Shown here in pieces: positions 5,475 through 8,735 of a DNA stretch of 8,735 bases. The stretch comes from Oscillospiraceae bacterium (GTDB lineage Bacteria > Bacillota > Clostridia > Oscillospirales > Ruminococcaceae), in contig JAFQND010000033.1 in the NCBI GenBank assembly GCA_017396055.1, positions 1 to 8,735 of the forward strand, written 5' to 3'. The first letter of the stretch is position 1. Each line of letters begins with the position of its first letter. Below the pieces are notes generated by a model. The model worked only from the letters and a program-made list of their open reading frames with translations. It was not told where the DNA came from and did no database searches. The position numbers and the translations under genes were made by a program.

Positions 5475-7932
5475 CCGGCTTTCCCCCGCTTTCTTTTTCA
5501 ACTTCACCGTCGGTGGAGATCGTCGCTTTCAGTTCACCCCGGACGATGCCGTCAATGTCGGCATCCACCATACCGGAGATATAACCTCTGACATGACCGT
5601 GCACCCGCATGGTACCGGTTTCTTCACGCACTCTCGGCACAGAAGGTCCTTTGATGCGGAATTTCGTCCGCTCGATGATAGAGTCGCCCAGCACCAGAAT
5701 CGCCGGCAGAACAGTCAGCACCAGAATAATCGAAATGATCGTACCTCTGCCGATACAGCTGCCCATGATGGAGATAACCGGCTGTGCGGACATCTGACCG
5801 ATCAGAATACCGGCAGAAGCCATCATGGTGCCGGAAGTAAAAACGGTCGGGAATGCCGCGTTGAGGGCCTCAACGATAGCCTGTTTATGGGGCATCTCTT
5901 TCTTTTTCTCCTGATAATGGTTGGAGATCACGATGGCATAGTCGATATTGGCGCCCATCTGGATGGCGTTTACGATCAGATAACCGAGGAAATACAGCGG
6001 TACGCCGGTCAGAGTGGGAACCGAGAAGTTGATCCAGATCGCGCCCTGAATGACCACGATCAGCAGTATGGGCATGCCTACCGACCGGAAGGTGAACAGC
6101 AGCACCAGAATGACAAAGAATGCCGACAGAAGACTGATCAGCAGATTATCTTTGACAAACGAGGCCGCAAGGTCACGGGAACTGGTGGAGTTACCCACCA
6201 CATAATAATCGTCTTCGTAATATTTTCCGATAATGGACCGCATTTCATCGAGGAAAGCAAAGGTCTCTTCGCTTTCCTCCGGCAGATTCAGATAAACGAC
6301 CATACGGCTGTAGTGTTCGCTCTTCATCTGTTTCTGTGCCGTCTCCAGCTGGTCGAGCATTCCTGTCATATCGCCCATACCGGCCGTATCGCCGCCCAGA
6401 GCACCGTCCAGCGAAATATTGAAGGAATCCATCTGATCCTTCAGGAAGATAAACATATCGAATAGCGGGACCCGATAATTCTCCACGCCGCTTAAAATCT
6501 CACCGAACTGACTTTGCTCGGCGGCATAGGCGCTGTACAAAAACTGCACCAGTTCATAATCCAGACCGATCAGTTCGGACAATTCACGGGGCGTCAGCGC
6601 GTCTGCCAGACGATAGCCTTCCATCGCCTCAATGGTGGCGAGACCCATGGTGCCTTTTACCTCATCGCGGCTTTCCAGTTCCTCCAGAATGGCCTGTTCG
6701 GCATCATAGTCTCCGACCGGAACCAGAATGGCTGCCATGTTGCTGGTGCCGAACGTCTCGGTGATCTTGAAATACGCTTCCTGCCGTTCGGACATTTTAG
6801 CGGTCTTCAGGTCAGTAAAACTATAGCAATAGGGACAGGCACTGGACAGGATAAAGGCTGCCACCAGCACCACGGCAAACACAGGGGGAACGACTCTGCG
6901 GGTCTTGACGGCAAATTTACCGAGCGGTGTGATATCCGGCAAAAGCTTGCGGTGCATCGTCTTGTCGATAAGTGGACAGAACAACACCAAAAGGCCGGGC
7001 ATCAAGGTGAAGACCGACAAGAGGCTCATCAGAATCGCTTTGATCAGCACGACGGACATATCCAGGCCGATACCGAACTCCATAAAGCCCAGCGCGACCA
7101 GACCACCCACGGTGGTCAGCGAAGAGGCGCTGATCTCAGGGATCGCCTTGGCAAGGGCGTCCACTGCCGCGTCGCGGGCGGATTTTGTTTCGTGTTCATC
7201 CGAAAAACGGTGGCAGAGAATGATCGCATAGTCGATGGCGAGCGCCAGCTGCAGCACCACCGCCACCGAATCGGAAATAAAGCTGATCTTTTTAAAGATA
7301 AAATTGGTGCCCATGTTCAGAAGTGCCGCCGCGCCGAAGGTGATCAGCAGCACCGGAATCTCTGCATAAGACCTTGAGGTCAGTGTCAGCACTCCAAGGA
7401 TAATGATCACAGCGACCACCAGAATGACCGCCATCTCGTCGCGCAGCATGGCAATATCGTCATGCCCGATGGTGGTATCGACAGAAGCATCATGCCCTTT
7501 CAGCATTCCCCGGATCGTCTCCATGGCGGCAAGCGTTTCTTCATCTGTGCCGGAGCCGGCAAAATTCACATCATAAAGCGCCGCGGCATCCTTATAATGT
7601 TCTTCGGTATTGTCAAAGGTCACCATCACAACACCGGGCACTTCCGCGATCGAATCGCCAAGCTCCTTTGCGGTGTCATAGGTCACATTGGACACCATGA
7701 TTCTCGCGGTGCCGAAGGACTCAAAGTTATCGTTCATGGCCACGATGCCCTGACGTGTCTCTGTTTCTTCGGGGAGATAAGAGGTCACGTCATTTTCCAC
7801 TTTGGTCCAACCCATCGCGATCACACAAAATACCGCAGCAAAAAGATACAAAAGGAAAAAGATCTTTCTCTTATCAACAATAAAAGCCGCCACTCTCTGG
7901 GTAAAGCTTTCGCTGCGGGGTGCTCTTTCCAT
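5458..7932 (-). CDS. MMPL/RND-superfamily transporter
   Basis: An 824-residue inner-membrane protein with the duplicated MMPL layout. TM1 is at about 22-40, followed by extracytoplasmic loop 1 (about 43-165). TM2-TM6 lie at about 165-316 and TM7 at about 346-365. Extracytoplasmic loop 2 (about 370-592) precedes TM8-TM12 (about 593-748). The Asp-Tyr pairs typical of MmpL-type proton relays are present in TM4 (LALAIDYAIILCHRF, D234/Y235) and TM10 (MGANIDYAIVISNHY, D664/Y665). The family uses proton motive force to export hydrophobic or lipid-like compounds; the substrate here cannot be read. Loop 2 contains a Met/Gly-rich stretch (about 509-530). The cytoplasmic C-terminal tail (775-808) has an unusual Gly-spaced repeat. 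The start is supported by GGAGG (7943-7939), 6 nt upstream. It is first in the operon, and its last 17 nt overlap the next gene. Confidence 0.93.
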   Translation of the reverse strand: MERAPRSESFTQRVAAFIVDKRKIFFLLYLFAAVFCVIAMGWTKVENDVTSYLPEETETRQGIVAMNDNFESFGTARIMVSNVTYDTAKELGDSIAEVPGVVMVTFDNTEEHYKDAAALYDVNFAGSGTDEETLAAMETIRGMLKGHDASVDTTIGHDDIAMLRDEMAVILVVAVIIILGVLTLTSRSYAEIPVLLITFGAAALLNMGTNFIFKKISFISDSVAVVLQLALAIDYAIILCHRFSDEHETKSARDAAVDALAKAIPEISASSLTTVGGLVALGFMEFGIGLDMSVVLIKAILMSLLSVFTLMPGLLVLFCPLIDKTMHRKLLPDITPLGKFAVKTRRVVPPVFAVVLVAAFILSSACPYCYSFTDLKTAKMSERQEAYFKITETFGTSNMAAILVPVGDYDAEQAILEELESRDEVKGTMGLATIEAMEGYRLADALTPRELSELIGLDYELVQFLYSAYAAEQSQFGEILSGVENYRVPLFDMFIFLKDQMDSFNISLDGALGGDTAGMGDMTGMLDQLETAQKQMKSEHYSRMVVYLNLPEESEETFAFLDEMRSIIGKYYEDDYYVVGNSTSSRDLAASFVKDNLLISLLSAFFVILVLLFTFRSVGMPILLIVVIQGAIWINFSVPTLTGVPLYFLGYLIVNAIQMGANIDYAIVISNHYQEKKKEMPHKQAIVEALNAAFPTVFTSGTMMASAGILIGQMSAQPVISIMGSCIGRGTIISIILVLTVLPAILVLGDSIIERTKFRIKGPSVPRVREETGTMRVHGHVRGYISGMVDADIDGIVRGELKATISTDGEVEKESGGKPDETEN
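5475..5487 (-). promoter_or_regulatory. Ribosome binding site for the GLUG protein, inside the MMPL coding end
   Basis: GGGGGAA at 5487-5481 lies 8 nt before the ATG at 5474. It is a moderate rather than strong match, consistent with translation coupled to the transporter. No comparable site precedes the alternative GTG at 5507. Confidence 0.5.
5509..5610 (-). other. Gly-spaced beta-repeat tail of the MMPL protein
   Basis: Residues 775-808 read MRVHGHVRGYISG then MVDADIDGIVRGELKATIS. Hydrophobic residues alternate with polar ones, and Gly/Ala recurs about every three to six residues. The tail follows TM12 and a basic linker, so it should be cytoplasmic. The pattern resembles a short bactofilin-like or other beta-helix strip, by eye only. 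Confidence 0.5.
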
Positions 7933-7938
7933 ACCGTT

Positions 7939-7943
7939 CCTCC
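7939..7943 (-). promoter_or_regulatory. Ribosome binding site of the MMPL gene
   Basis: GGAGG on the minus strand lies 6 nt before the ATG at 7932, confirming the start of the first operon gene. Confidence 0.75.
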
Positions 7944-7984
7944 ATCTATATAAAACCGTTTTGTTAAGCTGTCTATACCCTTTT

Positions 7985-8014
7985 ATTATACTGGAATCAC
8001 ACCTGTGAAAACAA
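7985..8014 (-). promoter_or_regulatory. Probable promoter of the MMPL-GLUG-DUF3842 operon
   Basis: A perfect TATAAT (7990-7985) on the minus strand lies about 53 nt before the MMPL ATG. The best -35 is weak: TTGTTT at 8014-8009 with an 18-nt spacer. The predicted leader of about 45 nt contains the short palindrome AAAAC-G-GTTTT around 7953-7963, which might be an operator but is too short to assert. Confidence 0.5.
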
Positions 8015-8076
8015 CTGCAAATTGTAAATTAATTCATCAAAGGTTTTTTCTTCCGAAGGAAGAGATGACAAAAGCA

Positions 8077-8117
8077 AGACTCTTTGTATAGTTCATAAAC
8101 GAATATACAAAGAGTCT
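8077..8117 (-). terminator. 14-bp perfect hairpin after the HAD gene, probable terminator
   Basis: AGACTCTTTGTATA (8077-8090) and TATACAAAGAGTCT (8104-8117) are exact inverted copies around a 13-nt loop. On the minus strand the hairpin begins 7 nt after the HAD stop codon and is followed by TGCTTTTG, a poor U-tract. Position argues for termination or 3'-end protection of the HAD mRNA. The low GC content and weak T-run leave room for another role. Confidence 0.6.
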
Positions 8118-8124
8118 GTAGTTC

Positions 8125-8735
8125 TTAGATATTTTCCTGCAGGAATGCCAGCAGCTCGTCGAAGCCGCCCTGCGGGAGGGCAGAGATATCCGCATTATCC
8201 TTATTGATCAGACAGTCGGTCAGCAGAAAGACCTGCATACCAAGTCCGGCGGTGATCATGTCTTCGCCCACGTCATTGCCTACCATAATGCATTCTTTGG
8301 GATCGAGTTCGAGTTTTTCGAGGATCTCCCGATAGTATGCGGGGTTCGGCTTACAGAAAGAAGAATTTTCATAGGTGGTATAAAGGGCAAAGTCCGAAGG
8401 TTCCAATCCAGCCCAGCGGATACGGCTCTCGGTGGCAACGGCGGGGAAAAGCGGATTGGTCGCCAGTACAACAGTACAGCCCTTTTCTTTCAGCAGGTCA
8501 ATGACCTGTCTGGCTCTGGGGTCATAGCCGCAGGCCTTTTGGACATTCTGGAACTCATGCTCATAAAAATCCGCAAAAAGCGGCTCGTCCTTACGGGCAT
8601 CCTCGCCGAAGATACCGGCAAAGCACTGCCAGAAAGCTTCCTCATTGCGGCAGCTGCCGTCGTTTTTGATCATAGCCGCCGTGCCCTGCCAGATGCTCTT
8701 GACCAGCATATCCGGATCATAACCGTGAGGTGCCA
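8125..8735 (-). CDS. HAD-superfamily hydrolase (3' part; start lies outside the window)
   Basis: The open frame runs from the right window edge (first complete codon 8733-8731) to TAA at 8127-8125, giving 202 visible residues. The ATG at 8709 is probably internal, because in-frame coding continues above it without a ribosome binding site. Later HAD motifs are present: motif II Thr in VVLATNP (T92), motif III Lys in CKPNP (K128), and motif IV GNDVGEDM (D154, D158). The helical cap lies roughly at 10-75. Motif I, the nucleophilic DxD, would be just upstream of the visible part. Proteins of this kind are small cytosolic phosphatases acting on phosphorylated metabolites; the substrate cannot be deduced. 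It is followed by a hairpin and is separated by 192 nt from the MMPL operon, which has its own promoter. Confidence 0.9.
   Translation of the reverse strand, partial: APHGYDPDMLVKSIWQGTAAMIKNDGSCRNEEAFWQCFAGIFGEDARKDEPLFADFYEHEFQNVQKACGYDPRARQVIDLLKEKGCTVVLATNPLFPAVATESRIRWAGLEPSDFALYTTYENSSFCKPNPAYYREILEKLELDPKECIMVGNDVGEDMITAGLGMQVFLLTDCLINKDNADISALPQGGFDELLAFLQENI

Noticed and set aside
5475..5507. In-frame GTG start giving the GLUG protein 11 more residues
   Set aside because: There is no ribosome binding site upstream, and the extra residues would push the signal peptide inward; the ATG at 5474 is better placed. It is not fully excluded.
5593..7377. Two long plus-strand open frames (290 and 287 codons) antisense to the MMPL gene
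   Set aside because: They have the same antisense-shadow character: His/Gln/Arg-rich, no motifs and no initiation signals. The minus strand encodes clear transmembrane segments and MMPL motifs.
8049..8063. Small hairpin TCTTCC-GAA-GGAAGA next to a T-run
   Set aside because: The T-run lies on the 5' side for the plus strand and reads as an A-run after the hairpin on the minus strand, so it is not a terminator in either direction.
8709..8735. ATG at 8709 as the true start of the HAD gene
   Set aside because: The frame stays open and coding-like to the window edge, there is no ribosome binding site, and the essential DxD motif I would be missing from such a short protein.

Overview
The window looks like a chromosomal segment of an anaerobic, probably gut-associated member of the Clostridia (Bacillota). 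This is inferred from moderately GC-rich genes with strong GGAGG-type ribosome binding sites, AT-rich intergenic promoters, a DUF3842 protein (a family I associate mainly with Clostridia), and a GLUG-repeat surface protein with a C-terminal membrane anchor. Nothing in the sequence fixes genus or species. No mobile element, tRNA, rRNA or CRISPR array was seen.

Layout. (1) 1-297, minus: the first 99 codons of an unidentified protein that runs off the left edge. (2) 298-426: a compact divergent control region in which two promoters share one -35 element, bracketed by a perfect 11-bp inverted repeat. (3) 427-1293, plus: an AraC-family regulator with an N-terminal cupin sensor, probably controlling itself and the divergent gene. 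(4) 1299-1336: a rho-independent terminator between convergent genes. (5) 7932 down to 1339, minus: a tightly overlapping three-gene operon of an MMPL/RND-type transporter (824 aa), a very large secreted and membrane-anchored GLUG/helical protein (about 1239 aa), and a DUF3842 protein (138 aa). (6) 7933-8124: the operon promoter and a 14-bp perfect hairpin. (7) 8125-8735, minus: the 3' part of a HAD-superfamily hydrolase gene that enters from the right edge.

How the genes may work together. The MMPL protein should be a proton-driven inner-membrane exporter of a hydrophobic or lipid-like substrate. The next gene overlaps it by 17 nt. It encodes a signal peptide, Met/Gly-rich tandem repeats, eleven GLUG beta-solenoid modules split by an insert of about 395 residues of acidic helix, and a C-terminal membrane anchor. 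This makes it a plausible dedicated extracytoplasmic partner of the transporter. Both proteins carry a similar Gly-Asp-Met...Met-Leu-x-Gln motif on the extracytoplasmic side. The transporter also ends in an unusual cytoplasmic tail with a beta-helix-like repeat. This operon is the best candidate in the window for an under-described system. The AraC unit and the HAD gene look independent of it.
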